A DNA stretch of 64,000 bases from Rhynchopus sp. YZ270_cl-10 (taxonomy: Eukaryota > Euglenozoa > Diplonemea > Diplonemida > Diplonemidae): positions 248,001 to 312,000 of the forward strand of contig OZ037888.1 of NCBI GenBank assembly GCA_964035575.1, in the 5' to 3' direction. The translations under genes were made by a program, and so were the position numbers. This document shows positions 21,001 through 31,218 of this stretch, one piece after another; the stretch's first letter is position 1; every line of letters starts with the position of its first letter. The notes beneath the pieces are model-generated. The model saw only the letters and a list, made by a program, of their open reading frames with translations, was not told where the DNA came from and searched no databases.

Positions 21001-22067
21001 AAACATGAAACATGAATCATGAAACCCGGTGAACCCTTTAAGATGAGAAGCCTGTGCTCAATCACCTTTTTTTCCCTCCAAAAAAAAAAATGCCTCACAC
21101 ATCCCGAGGTTTACCACAGTAAACTCTAAAAAAAAAACCACTTCCATACAGCACAGTAGGAACATAACGGAATAAACAAACATACGTAAGAGGTTCGGAG
21201 GGGAAGTGAGGGGAGGGTGAGGGGAGGGGGGGGGGTTTTTTTTTCTAACAGAGAACTGCAAAACACAAATCGTTCGGCAAAGAAATACATAAAAATAAAA
21301 AAGGTGAATTTTTTGATGTACGGGCTACCCCAAGGAGGGTGCAGGTACATTTTTTTCACTTATTCTATCAAACAGTCTGCTGAAAGCAGAATTAAGATAG
21401 AACCGTATCGCACCCTTGTTTGTTAACAACAATCTGTATTTTTCATGAACTTTCTATTCTGAGAAAAGACGTGCTGAAAACAATAACAAAACCCCCCCGT
21501 TTTTTTTTCTTTGTTTCCTATTTTTTTTCCCTGTGAAATTACAGTTCTTGTGTCGAAGGTATTGATTGAAGAGTCCATTAAGGAAATTCTGTATGAAGAA
21601 AAAAACCTTGTGGAATCTTGTGAGATGGGGAGAAGGGGGAGAAGGGGGGGAGGAAGTAAGCCAAAAAAAGGGGGAGAAAAAAAGGGGAAGGGGAAAAAAA
21701 AAAATCAAGAAAGAGCATTGAACCCTGGACGTAGTAAAACAGACACCTAATAAGAAAAAAAAAAATATGTGAAATTGTTGGGGGGTGAAAAAAAAAAAAA
21801 AGAAAACAAAACAAAAGAAAGGGAAAACAAAAAGTTCTTTTTTTGGAAAGATAACCGAATCGTACTACCCAAAAAACCCCCCCCGCGTATACCCCCAAAA
21901 AAACCCCCCCACCCATACCAGAAGCAAACTCAGAGATGCTGTAAACCCTTTTTCTTTTTTGTTCTGTTTTTGTTCTAAGTTTTTTTTTTTGTCTGTTTTT
22001 TTCCAAAAAAAATTTCGTTCTCTTGCTTCCAATGATAAAACAAAATGCAAATCGGCAGATTTAAAAA
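21001..22067. other. Intergenic DNA, no gene recognised
   Basis: A family A copy at 21037-21067 and G- or A-rich tracts. Confidence 0.45.
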
Positions 22068-22165
22068 AAAAATGGCAGTTGTTGATGCACACCCTTCGAC
22101 TGACCCATATTCGATACCAGCCATCCGGATGAAAGCACAAGAACCCTGCCCAACAAACTCAAAAA
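22068..22165 (-). repeat. Short retroposon family C, copy 3
   Basis: GGCAGTTGTTGATGCACACC then CTTCGACTGACCC and CAGCCATCCGGATGAAAGCA. It lies in the 3' flank of the cyclase gene. Confidence 0.65.
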
Positions 22166-22186
22166 AAGGGGAAAAACAAAATAAAA

Positions 22187-25100
22187 TCACGCAGACACGG
22201 AGGGGACACCATAGGTCTGTTGAAGCTCTTCTGTGGTCCCTGCACGGAAAAACAGATCTCTAACTTGCGCAAGCACCTCCTTCATCCTTCCTGGACTCAT
22301 AAATTCTGCCGCAAGCACGGTCTTGCTTCTTGCGGCAACGAACGGCATGTGTAACATTGTGGCTTCTTCATGCGCTGCGACCAATGGGGACTGCGACGAC
22401 TTCACACCATCGATGCGAATCGCGCACAACGACTGCAACAATTTGTACAACGGTCTCGCAGGCGCAACGGTCTTGCTCAAAGACTTCATCAATGCTAACG
22501 CACGCTTTACCCTCTTTGCGTGCTCCCTTAATCTATCATCCTTCAAAAAGGTAATCACCCCCTGACTTAAGGACACCTCCAAGAGTGCATGCAGTGCGAT
22601 CAGCTTGATCATGTTGTGCGGTGTGCCTTCGATCTCCTCCATCGCGATGTATGCACGCTGCATCTTTGTGAGGGTGTCTCCGACAGAGTCGACGTACTGA
22701 GAGATCAGGCAGGTGATCGCTTGGGTCACGAAGAAGAGGAGACGGTCGGTAAATATCGCGGTGGCCTTCCGGGTGACTCGGTAGATGTCGCCGGAGTGCA
22801 TGCCTGATGTGAGGCGGGCTTCTTCGTCGGGGCTGTCTGGCTGGGACACATCGTCGCCTAGTGTGTTACCACTGCCTTTCTCTTGGTTGATGAGGCCGAT
22901 TGCGCGGGAAAGCTTTGCATTTGCCTGGCTCCGTCTTGCTTCGCCACCACAGATGACCAAATCAACGTAGATGGAGAGAAGTACACTGTAGCTTTCAATG
23001 CGTTTGTCGCTTTTGGAGTGCGCAACCTTTGCGCAGGCGAGGAGACGTTTGTTTGCGTCCTCTGGTCGTGAGCACAGTGCGCGTGAGCATGATGCAGAGA
23101 GGTGCACCATGGCGGTAGTCGCAAAGTCGATGTCGTCAACGACGTTGCGGTGGCGTGCCAAATAGAAATCCATTGTTTTAACGTTGCCGGTGTTGCAGCA
23201 TGCGAGGACCCCCATGCGTTCGATGTGCGCCGCGTCGGTGGGATACCGCGCCACAGAACGTTCCATCGCCATGGAAACCTCCTGGGTGTCCGAGACGGCG
23301 CCAATCCCAAGCAGCTCATTCAACATACACAAACAGCCACGCTTCCCCTTTGTCAACCCTTTGTATGCACTTTCCGTCTGCTCCGACACAACCAAACCGC
23401 GTGTACAATAGTAGCGTGTCATGTTCACAGAGTTGATGTGGTAAGAGACCAATGCAAGGACGTGGTACGCAAGGAGGAGGTCTGCTGGCGACACTTTGCT
23501 AGGGTCGTAGCGTGCGGTGTCGGTGAGCTGGCGGCGTGCCAGGGGGGTCGGGCCGGGTGCCTCGTCTGCGCCTTCGTCATCCGTGGTGGGTGGGGAGGAG
23601 TCCTCCTCACGGCGTGGGTTGCTCCTTGGCGGCGGTGGTGGGGGCTGTGGCGGCAGCGATGCCGCCATATCATGCGCATCACTAATGCTCGACAACGACC
23701 CATCCGCAAGCGACGTTCCATTCGCACCCATCTTCCTCCTCCTCTCCATGAACGACTTCATCCGATCCCGCGTCTTCGCCCACAACTTCACTGAGTTGTA
23801 CGCACCCAAAACCTGCAAATGGCATGGCGACGACTGCACTGCAGGCTCATTCGCCAATTGAATGAACTTCGACGCTTCGTCGTATGAGTCCTGCAGGGCA
23901 CCTACCTGGTACATGCTCTGCGAGCGGAGTGCGAGCCAATGGAACCGCTGTCTTTTGCTCACTTTGTAGGGGTGTACATCGGAGAGTGCTGCGTCCGTCT
24001 CCAATGCCTTAGAGGCGTAGCGGAGTGCAGAGGCAGGTGAACCCTTCATGAGTGCCTCGTCTGCGGCGGTGCCTAGGTAGCGCAGTGCACGGTCGGCAAG
24101 GTCGGCGGAGGTGAAGTGGTGGATGAGGGCTTGTGGGTCGAGCTGTGCGCCTGCGTGCACATCACGTTCCAGCTCCTCAGCAACGACGGAGTGGAACTCA
24201 CGTTTTTCCTTCGACAAAAGCATGCTGTACAGCACGTCCTTCATCAGCTGCAGGCGGAAGGTGTAGCTCACCGCCCCCGGTGCCGTAGGGCGTGACTGAT
24301 TTGCGTTGGAGGCAGACGACCGTACGCTCTGCTTGCGCTGCACAGTGCGTTTGCTCTTGCTTTTGCGGTTGGGCTTCTCGCCAAAGTCGCTCTTTTTGTG
24401 TTGTGTGACAAAGCCAAGGTTTTCCAGCTTCGTCATGGCCTCCTGAAGTGCCTGAAGGTCGGTCTCCTTCATGACGCGTTGGAGAAGGGCTAAAGAGAAG
24501 GTGGCGCCAATGACGGCAGCGACCTTGAGGTAGTGTTGGTAGCGTGGCTGCAGCTTGTCGACACGGCCGGTGATGATGCCTTCGATGCCGTCGGGGAGCT
24601 GCAGGTTGTTCACGTCGACGCCGTCGGCGAACTTCGCGATGTTGTTGTCGTCGACAATCACAACAGGCGTGCCATCGTCCACACCGTCCAACAACGACAC
24701 CAAAAGCTGCTCGGAAAACCCCGGATTGCCGCCCGCCTTCCGCAAAATAATCTCCACAATCTGGTCCTCCACGTGGCACTTCAACACCTTCCTCAGGAGC
24801 AACGACATATCACTCTTTGCCAACGGCGGGAGGTGCACTTGGATGGTTGGACCGTTCCTTTCGAATGCATTTTGCCCACCCCAATCACGGAAGATCCCTT
24901 GCACGGGGGTGCCGTCATCCTCAAAGCGGGCTACGTTCGCTGTCGAAACCGGGTCTCTGATGGCTGAGGTGGAGCCAAGCTCGTCGACACGCTGGGACAC
25001 CACGACTGCAATGTTCGGAGACGACCTGAGAACGTGCGTGACGGCACCCAGAGAGACAACGTCAGCGTAGTGGATGTCATCTATGCACATCAGCACCGCC

Positions 25101-27664
25101 TGGCCTTCGTACTCACGCTTGAAGATGCCACGCACTACGTCGTACACAGCGTCCTGCCGCTCCTCCTCTGTCAGCATCATGGTTGTTTCTGTTTCCATGA
25201 TGTTCAAATTCGGCATGAATGTGTTCAACAGCGGCCGCAGCTCTCTGTCCACAACATCAATGTCCACTGCGAGCCACGAAAGCGGCCTCCGCGCCAACGG
25301 CTGCATCAACATCGTCAAGACGTAATACGGAGAGTCGCGCTCCAACATGGAGCAGGAGGTCGAGAGAACGGTGATATTTTGTGCAAAGGCTTCGTCGATG
25401 ATTTTGCGGACAAGAATGGATTTGCCCATTGCAGCTTCTCCGTAGATCGTCATTGCACGAGAAGAAGGGTGGGAAGATGGGAGAGGGGCGTTGGTGGAAG
25501 CTGTGCGCTGGATGTGAGCAAGCATTTCGTACGCGGTGGAGAGCTGCTGTTCACGACCGTAGACGTGGATTGAGTTTTTGTCTGATGAATCGGATTCATT
25601 GGCGCCGGAGAGAGCGTCGAGCTCGTCAAGCTCCGCCAGCTCGTCTGTAGAGGCACGGTTGCCGCGACCACGCTTCAACCGGTTGCGTCCCCCCTTCATC
25701 GCAAGCATCGCGCTCTGCATCGCATCCCTTGCGTTCCCCCCCGACTGCAGCTTGCTCGCCCGCCGTCCCCCAACCCCACCTCGGTTGCCCTCCAACACCT
25801 CCCACACCTTGCACCCCACGCTCTTCCCCTTCAGCTTCACATCCTCTCCCCCAGCAAACTTAAAGTTCGACCCGCAAATAATCTTCGTGGTGTCATCCAC
25901 GCAGACAATCGACGCAGTGCTGTCTTCGTCGTGGGCTTGGGCGAGGCGGCGGTGGGATTCCTTTATCGCATGCTGCATGACGCGGGCGGCGACGTTGACA
26001 CCGTCACCTAGCACGGTGTACTCACGTCTGCTGTTAGATCCGCAGATTCCACAGTACACTTTTGACCGAGAAATTCCCATGGCTAAAGTGCAGCCGGACC
26101 CTTCCAGCTTGCAGGCGGTTGCATAGGCAAAGGCAACGGCGTTAACAGCGTCACCTTCGTTGGCGTGACCGGGTAGGCCAAAGACGCAGAGGAGAGTGGC
26201 ACCTTTGTCGTCAAAGAGTACCTTGTTGAGAACGCCGTCTCGTGAGGAAAGCTCCGATTGGACGCAGCCAATGGTGGTTTGCAGACCGCTTTCTTTGACC
26301 CCGCCGTCACCGAGGAGGATGTGGATGAAAATGGTGGAGACAGTGCGGATCTCCCCTTCCTTCCCCCAGTGGTTGATGATGGTGTCGAAGAGGAAGCTGT
26401 AGACTTTGTACTTCATGGTTTCCTGCGAAACACTGCTGAGGTCGCTGATGTCGCGGCCACTTTCTGCGGCAAATTCATCACCGCTGTGTCCTCGGATGGG
26501 GTGCGCGTTGATATCGGCGAGAGACGTTACTTCGGAGAAGGTAGAGATGCGGTTCAGCGATGGGTGTGCAGTGGCAGAATATTTGTAGGCCAGCGCAGCA
26601 GAGCTTCCCATACGCTGCTCCCCGTCGGAGAGAGTAGAGGTACTGTTAGAACGGTTGCCATAAACGGGTTTGAGATCGACCACGAAGGTGGCATCACTCT
26701 TAATGACCTCATAGGCCATAGGGGAGAGTGCGATTTCGTCCATTCTCGCGAGGTCAACAATGTTTACAGCGTCTTTCACAGCATCGCCTGTTGTGACATA
26801 CCGCCATTGGTCGTTGAACCCACCCAGAACACTAAATCGTACATCCCCAAGAGCCATGGAGGAGTGCACCCCAAGGCGTATAGGAGCTTCTTGAGCAGTG
26901 AATTGAATGACCTCATCGCGGGTCTGCTCCATAATGCGAAGGACGCAACGGAACGCCCGTTGTGCGACTTTCCCCAAGGATCCGTCATCACTACGCCATA
27001 TGCACAGAATAGCGTCCCCAGAGAACTGCACCACGTCCCCACCGCAGTCCTCAATAATCTTCAATAAAAGCGAAAAGAAGCGGTTCAAATGCTCGGCAAT
27101 CCCATTCGATCCGTCAGCACTTCTCCGCATTTCTTCTGTTATTCTAGTAAACCCGCAGACATCGATGAAGCAGGTCGCCGCCTTAAACTCTAATGTTTCA
27201 AACGCAAGGGTCGGTCTTGATGTGAGAAGCTGAAGCAAAACGGTTGGGACATATGAAAAAAGTCCTTTTGCGTCAACTCTGGCAAGGGCATCGACGATGG
27301 CGCGTTTTCCTTTGGAGTTGGTAGGGCAGAGTGCGTTTTTGTGGAAGGCTGTAGAGGAGGCGGTGCTGAAGGCGGAGCTGGAGGAGGAGTCCTGCGAGCG
27401 GACAGACAGAGGCATGGCTTTGCTTGATGGAATGCCTGTCTCTGCACGACGCATGGGGCTTCCCGGCGGCGCCTGGCTTGTCCCCGCAGAGAACGTTGCC
27501 CCTCTCTGCAACGCTGGGTCCTCCACCACATCGTCGTCCCTCGACTTTGGACTCCCCAAATCATTTGTCTCGCTCGGTGTGCTTGTCAACCCTCCATTGG
27601 TGCTTCCTTTACTGCTAGTAAACCCACCCCGACTCGGTGGGGGTGGGCGACCCTCTTCAGACAT
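22187..27664 (-). CDS. Soluble-type (ADCY10-like) adenylyl cyclase with ATPase module
   Basis: An uninterrupted 1,825-residue protein starting at the ATG at 27664 (MSEEGRPPPP). It should convert ATP to cyclic AMP. Order of parts: a disordered Ser/Pro N-terminus; cyclase domain C1 with metal-binding aspartates in FIDVCGFT (about 162) and FSGDAIL (about 212); cyclase domain C2 (about 430-600) that lacks the first metal Asp but keeps the Asn and Arg of DGVNVAAR (about 552); a P-loop ATPase with GEAAMGKS (about 742) and Walker B VLMCIDDIH (about 857); then about 900 residues of helical, TPR-like sequence. This is the architecture and division of labour of mammalian soluble adenylyl cyclase (about 1,610 residues). 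There is no membrane span, so it is probably cytosolic or organellar. Bicarbonate or calcium control is known for the family but not readable here. Confidence 0.95.
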   Translation of the reverse strand: MSEEGRPPPPSRGGFTSSKGSTNGGLTSTPSETNDLGSPKSRDDDVVEDPALQRGATFSAGTSQAPPGSPMRRAETGIPSSKAMPLSVRSQDSSSSSAFSTASSTAFHKNALCPTNSKGKRAIVDALARVDAKGLFSYVPTVLLQLLTSRPTLAFETLEFKAATCFIDVCGFTRITEEMRRSADGSNGIAEHLNRFFSLLLKIIEDCGGDVVQFSGDAILCIWRSDDGSLGKVAQRAFRCVLRIMEQTRDEVIQFTAQEAPIRLGVHSSMALGDVRFSVLGGFNDQWRYVTTGDAVKDAVNIVDLARMDEIALSPMAYEVIKSDATFVVDLKPVYGNRSNSTSTLSDGEQRMGSSAALAYKYSATAHPSLNRISTFSEVTSLADINAHPIRGHSGDEFAAESGRDISDLSSVSQETMKYKVYSFLFDTIINHWGKEGEIRTVSTIFIHILLGDGGVKESGLQTTIGCVQSELSSRDGVLNKVLFDDKGATLLCVFGLPGHANEGDAVNAVAFAYATACKLEGSGCTLAMGISRSKVYCGICGSNSRREYTVLGDGVNVAARVMQHAIKESHRRLAQAHDEDSTASIVCVDDTTKIICGSNFKFAGGEDVKLKGKSVGCKVWEVLEGNRGGVGGRRASKLQSGGNARDAMQSAMLAMKGGRNRLKRGRGNRASTDELAELDELDALSGANESDSSDKNSIHVYGREQQLSTAYEMLAHIQRTASTNAPLPSSHPSSRAMTIYGEAAMGKSILVRKIIDEAFAQNITVLSTSCSMLERDSPYYVLTMLMQPLARRPLSWLAVDIDVVDRELRPLLNTFMPNLNIMETETTMMLTEEERQDAVYDVVRGIFKREYEGQAVLMCIDDIHYADVVSLGAVTHVLRSSPNIAVVVSQRVDELGSTSAIRDPVSTANVARFEDDGTPVQGIFRDWGGQNAFERNGPTIQVHLPPLAKSDMSLLLRKVLKCHVEDQIVEIILRKAGGNPGFSEQLLVSLLDGVDDGTPVVIVDDNNIAKFADGVDVNNLQLPDGIEGIITGRVDKLQPRYQHYLKVAAVIGATFSLALLQRVMKETDLQALQEAMTKLENLGFVTQHKKSDFGEKPNRKSKSKRTVQRKQSVRSSASNANQSRPTAPGAVSYTFRLQLMKDVLYSMLLSKEKREFHSVVAEELERDVHAGAQLDPQALIHHFTSADLADRALRYLGTAADEALMKGSPASALRYASKALETDAALSDVHPYKVSKRQRFHWLALRSQSMYQVGALQDSYDEASKFIQLANEPAVQSSPCHLQVLGAYNSVKLWAKTRDRMKSFMERRRKMGANGTSLADGSLSSISDAHDMAASLPPQPPPPPPRSNPRREEDSSPPTTDDEGADEAPGPTPLARRQLTDTARYDPSKVSPADLLLAYHVLALVSYHINSVNMTRYYCTRGLVVSEQTESAYKGLTKGKRGCLCMLNELLGIGAVSDTQEVSMAMERSVARYPTDAAHIERMGVLACCNTGNVKTMDFYLARHRNVVDDIDFATTAMVHLSASCSRALCSRPEDANKRLLACAKVAHSKSDKRIESYSVLLSIYVDLVICGGEARRSQANAKLSRAIGLINQEKGSGNTLGDDVSQPDSPDEEARLTSGMHSGDIYRVTRKATAIFTDRLLFFVTQAITCLISQYVDSVGDTLTKMQRAYIAMEEIEGTPHNMIKLIALHALLEVSLSQGVITFLKDDRLREHAKRVKRALALMKSLSKTVAPARPLYKLLQSLCAIRIDGVKSSQSPLVAAHEEATMLHMPFVAARSKTVLAAEFMSPGRMKEVLAQVRDLFFRAGTTEELQQTYGVPSVSA

Positions 27665-27679
27665 AAAGCCAACCGCCAA

Positions 27680-28044
27680 AACAAAAAAAAAGCGAAAAAA
27701 AAAACGGCCTTATGCCAGGAGAGAAAAAGAGAGGCTGGCGAGGTGAGAGGAGAGAGGCCTCAAAACCCTCTCTAAGAAAGGAAGTTTACGCTTGATGACG
27801 AATGGTTGATTTTTTTTGCTTCTTTTGGGGAGAAAAAAATGGGGAAGAAGAATACGGTTTTGGGTTGCCCCTAAGAAAAGGCAAATATGGGGGAAGGGGG
27901 GAGTGGAAACGCGGTGTATTTACCGCGAGGGAGAGTGTGGTATACTCTGGTTCTGTTTCCTGTAGGGTGGCTTTTCTAGGTGGAGGTGGAAAGAGGGTAG
28001 GGGAGGGGGTGGGAGAGAGGTTCGGTCGAATGTAATTAGTTATT
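27680..28044. other. Upstream flank of the cyclase gene
   Basis: Holds pyrimidine-rich tracts on the minus strand just before the start codon. No other gene was recognised. Confidence 0.4.
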
Positions 28045-28046
28045 TA

Positions 28047-28231
28047 TCTGATGACAAAAAGTGCACTTTATTTCACCCGAGGGTGGTGTGCTTCAGAGTT
28101 GCCGATTTTAGTACACGAGCGCAGCGAGTGTACTAAAATGGTTCATGGTAACGAGCGCAGCGAGTTGCCATGGAGCATGCAACTCTGAAGCACACCACCC
28201 GAGGTGAATGAAGTGCGCTTTTTGAATCAGA
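28047..28231. mobile_element. Miniature inverted-repeat element with two inner hairpins
   Basis: The ends TCTGAT..CAAAAAG and the inverse of CTTTTTGAATCAGA, continuing for about 60 bp through GGGTGGTGTGCTTCAGAGTT, abut TA at 28045-28046 and 28232-28233. Between the arms lie two hairpins with the same core ACGAGCGCAGCGAGT, at about 28115-28129 and 28151-28165, in unrelated stems (TAGTAC/GTACTA and CATGG/CCATG). Confidence 0.75.
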
Positions 28232-28243
28232 TACGATCTTTTA

Positions 28244-29002
28244 TCTAACGGGGAAATAAACGAGTTTAATTTTGCGGATTACCTATAAAAGTGAGTATAT
28301 AATATGCCCTTTTTGTTACGAAATACTATGTTTGGCAGGGGTATGAGGTGTTTTGAGGTACCCGTGAGGATTTGGGTGCCTAATTAAAAGCAAGAAAAAA
28401 GATCGCAGTACGCAATCCACCGAAGAACCTTACTGAGATGCAGGACTTCCTCACAAGCCAGTACGTGTTTTGAGGCCGTGTCACACGAAGCGGACCAGGT
28501 CACTCGGTGTGAAGGCCAAGGCCTGCTTCTGTTGCTCATTTTTCGACGTCGTCTTCAATGAGAGGTCAACCTGGGATACGCCAATTTCCAGGTACTTGTG
28601 TACATGCTGTGAGTAGTCCAGCATGTGCTGGTTGCCAGGTTTCGCACAGTGCGAAGATGATAAAAGTAGACAGCGAAATGTTCTTCGCCCAAGCTGGATG
28701 GCTTACGGAGGTTTGAAAGCCGCAAGAACTCGTCCCATTTATTCTTGTACACCTCCTTGCTTCTCATACCCGCTGAGACTTGGTATCCGTAAGTGTCATG
28801 TATCCTGTCCTTCCTCGTTTTTGGCAGTGTTTGAGTGTGTTTAAGGGGAGTGATGAAAAAGTGCTTTTTTTCACTGAGTGATACTTTTTTTCACTCGCCC
28901 ACGCATTTTAGGTTCAAATTGAGTGACAAAAAGGGCATATTTTATCACTCATTTTTGTGAGTAATCCGCAAAATTACACGAGTTTTATTTCACTGAGTTA
29001 GA
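28244..29002. mobile_element. TA-flanked inverted-repeat element
   Basis: Inverted ends of about 90 bp start TCTAAC and share AATTTTGCGGATTAC and AATATGCCCTTTTTGT-type stretches. TA lies outside each end (28242-28243, 29003-29004). It sits 12 bp from the preceding element. Near the middle (28555-28767, minus) is a fragment resembling a tyrosine recombinase, suggesting Crypton-like or related ancestry. The fragment is broken and is treated as a fossil. Confidence 0.65.
28555..28767 (-). pseudogene. Broken tyrosine-recombinase-like fragment
   Basis: A short frame with the motif KNKWDEFLRLSN resembles the N-terminal helical domain of tyrosine recombinases (phage-integrase fold). Flanking sequence also looks recombinase-like. 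It is broken and incomplete, and likely old. Crypton and DIRS-type elements both carry such enzymes, so the family is left open. Confidence 0.3.
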
Positions 29003-29990
29003 TAAAAAAATAAAATGTTCCGTTTTTTTTAAAACCCCAGATTCGGGGAAAATTTCCCATTCCCTTGGTCGAAGTGAAGGGTGAAGGAGAAAAGGAAGAA
29101 AAAAAAATAGTTGGAATGTGCTAAAACGCATCTCGGTTGAGCTCATGCAAAAATTGAACTAGAGGCTTTTAGTAAAACAGCCCTACGGGCTCGCTGTGAC
29201 TCAAGAACTTTGGAAGAAAGTTTTTTTTTTTTTTTTTTTTTTTTTGAAGTTTTTTTTTTAAAGATGAACCTTCCTCTCATCTTGTTACGATGTTATCAAA
29301 GAGAAAGAGAAAAAAATGGCACCTCCCTAGGTACGAACAGCCCCCCCACCGAACTTCTCACCATAAGGTGGGAGGTGGGGGGGGATTAGGGGGGTCCGTC
29401 CGGCCGTTTTTGCTGTCCCAAACCACTTTTTTTTGTAAAAACCCGCGAAAAACCCGAAAAAACACCCCAAAAGACCCCCAAACCCCCAAAAAATCACCCA
29501 AAACCACGAAAAACACACTTTTGAGCACTATTTCGTACTTTTTTCTGATTTTTTGGTGTTTTTTTCCGCTTTTTCCGCCTTTTTCCATGTAATTATACCC
29601 CCTAATATGCCTATAGAATCCCTGTACTGCTCACTGAGACAGCATAGCGACCAGAGGCTCCTTATTCATCGTACCGGTGTCTTCATCGTCAAGGGGTGCA
29701 CAATCTGCCGCAAATTCCCGCAACTCTGTCTTTGTGAAAAGATGAAGCAATTTAGTGTTGTACTTTTCAAGTTGCTACTTCTGGGTACTTTGCATGGACC
29801 TGCCTTTGTGGTGCGCTTGGTGTATCCTGCGGCAAGTTCTTCCCTTGAGAAAGACGGAACCCAACCTAGACTGTAGAGGATGTCTAGGTTCCAGCGACAG
29901 TGAGTCGGTGTTGTCGGGGTGCTGGCTCCTTCCGTGGTGGCTTGCAACTTGGTCAAGGACACCGACAACGGATTCGCAAGAATCATTGGT
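29003..29990. other. Intergenic DNA, homopolymer-rich
   Basis: A T run at 29221-29244; a CCAAAA-rich stretch at 29440-29520. No confident gene. Weak open frames on both strands at 29600-29990 were not convincing. Confidence 0.45.
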
Positions 29991-30795
29991 CATAGGAGGA
30001 GGCAAGGAAGGCTTTACTGCACTTAGGCACAGGGTACGTTGTCATTTTCAGGGACCAAAAAGCCCTGGCAAGTGTTGCAAGTACGATTTTCCACAGCTCG
30101 GGAGGTCTGTCAGGCAATTCAGAGGGATTTAGACACTTCTGCGACTGCCTGAACACGCCTTTTAGGGTTTTTATTTTGGGTGCGAAATACGTCAAAAGGA
30201 TGGGGGGAAATACCGTTATTTTAAGCGTTGCAGACACAAAAACACCCTCAAAAACCCCCTAGGGACCCCAAAAAGCTGCAAAATCCACACATTTCCACCT
30301 CGGGACCTCATTGGAGGTGGGCCGAGGTGGTTTTTTGGTGTTTTGAATGAATTGGTATTATTTTTTTTGGTAAATAAATGGTCTTCTGCTAGGCGTTGCA
30401 TAGCCGTTGCTTAAGTGTTGCATAAGTGTTGCATGGCCTATAAAACCCTCCCAAGTGCCCAAAATGCTATTTTTCACCCTACATGGGGTCTGGGGGACAT
30501 TTTCCTGGGTGTTTGGACACCATTCCGACTACCTTGGCACTTTTTTGGGGGTTTTCAGGTACAAAAAAAGTCAAAAAAGTGACTATAAAAAGGGTACTTT
30601 TAAGCGTTTGGGGCACACACACCCACTGCAAAATGCATCTGGTACTCACACAGGACCCCTAAAAGCTGTAAAAACTATATATTTCCACCCTGGGACCCCA
30701 CCGGATGTGGACTGGGGTGTTTTTCGGGTGTTTAGAAGGATTTTTGTCTGATTGGAGAATTTTTTTGGTAAGTGTTGCATTTTGGCCCATGTTGA
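29990..30795. repeat. Repeat block: about 388-bp unit in tandem, inverted at 35.6-35.9 kb
   Basis: Two diverged units are recognisable by TTTAAGCGTT (30218, 30600) and by ATTTCCACC(T/C)(C/T)GGGACC (30292, 30681). The stretch from about 30018 (TGCACTTAGGCACAGGGTAC) to about 30780 (GTAAGTGTTGCATTTTG) reappears in shortened, inverted form at 35600-35905. Confidence 0.6.
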
Positions 30796-31218
30796 TGACG
30801 ATTTGATGACGCTATTTTTGGAGATTTTTCACAAAAAACCGATTTTTTTTAATCAGGAAAGTCTCTGTAGAGGTTGTCAGGTGGTTTAATGGGATATTTT
30901 CGTGATCCCCAGGGCGATTTGCGGCCAGGTACGACCTTTTTAGTGGGTTTCTTCACCTAAATTTCAAAAAAATGGGTTTGGGACAGCAAATCCTTAAGGA
31001 ATTCCTTCTACGTGGACCCCCCTATGGGGGGGGATACATGGGCAAAAAAGCCATGCACAGACATCAGCAAAAATATTCATTTCCGCCCCCCTCATTTCCC
31101 CTCAAATTCCCTTTTCTTTTTCAAAACTCCTGGCTTTGTAGTGAATCACACTTTGTAACCATGATTTTCAAAAAAAAATGCTTTATCTTTTTCCACCTCT
31201 CCCTCTCTCTCTCTCGCT
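30796..31218. other. 3' flank of the PPR-like gene
   Basis: No feature recognised beyond A and T runs; includes a pyrimidine-rich CTCTC tract at 31198-31217. Confidence 0.4.

Noticed and set aside
29600-29990. Possible gene on either strand
   Set aside because: Neither frame has recognisable domains or good splice borders, and part belongs to a repeat block.
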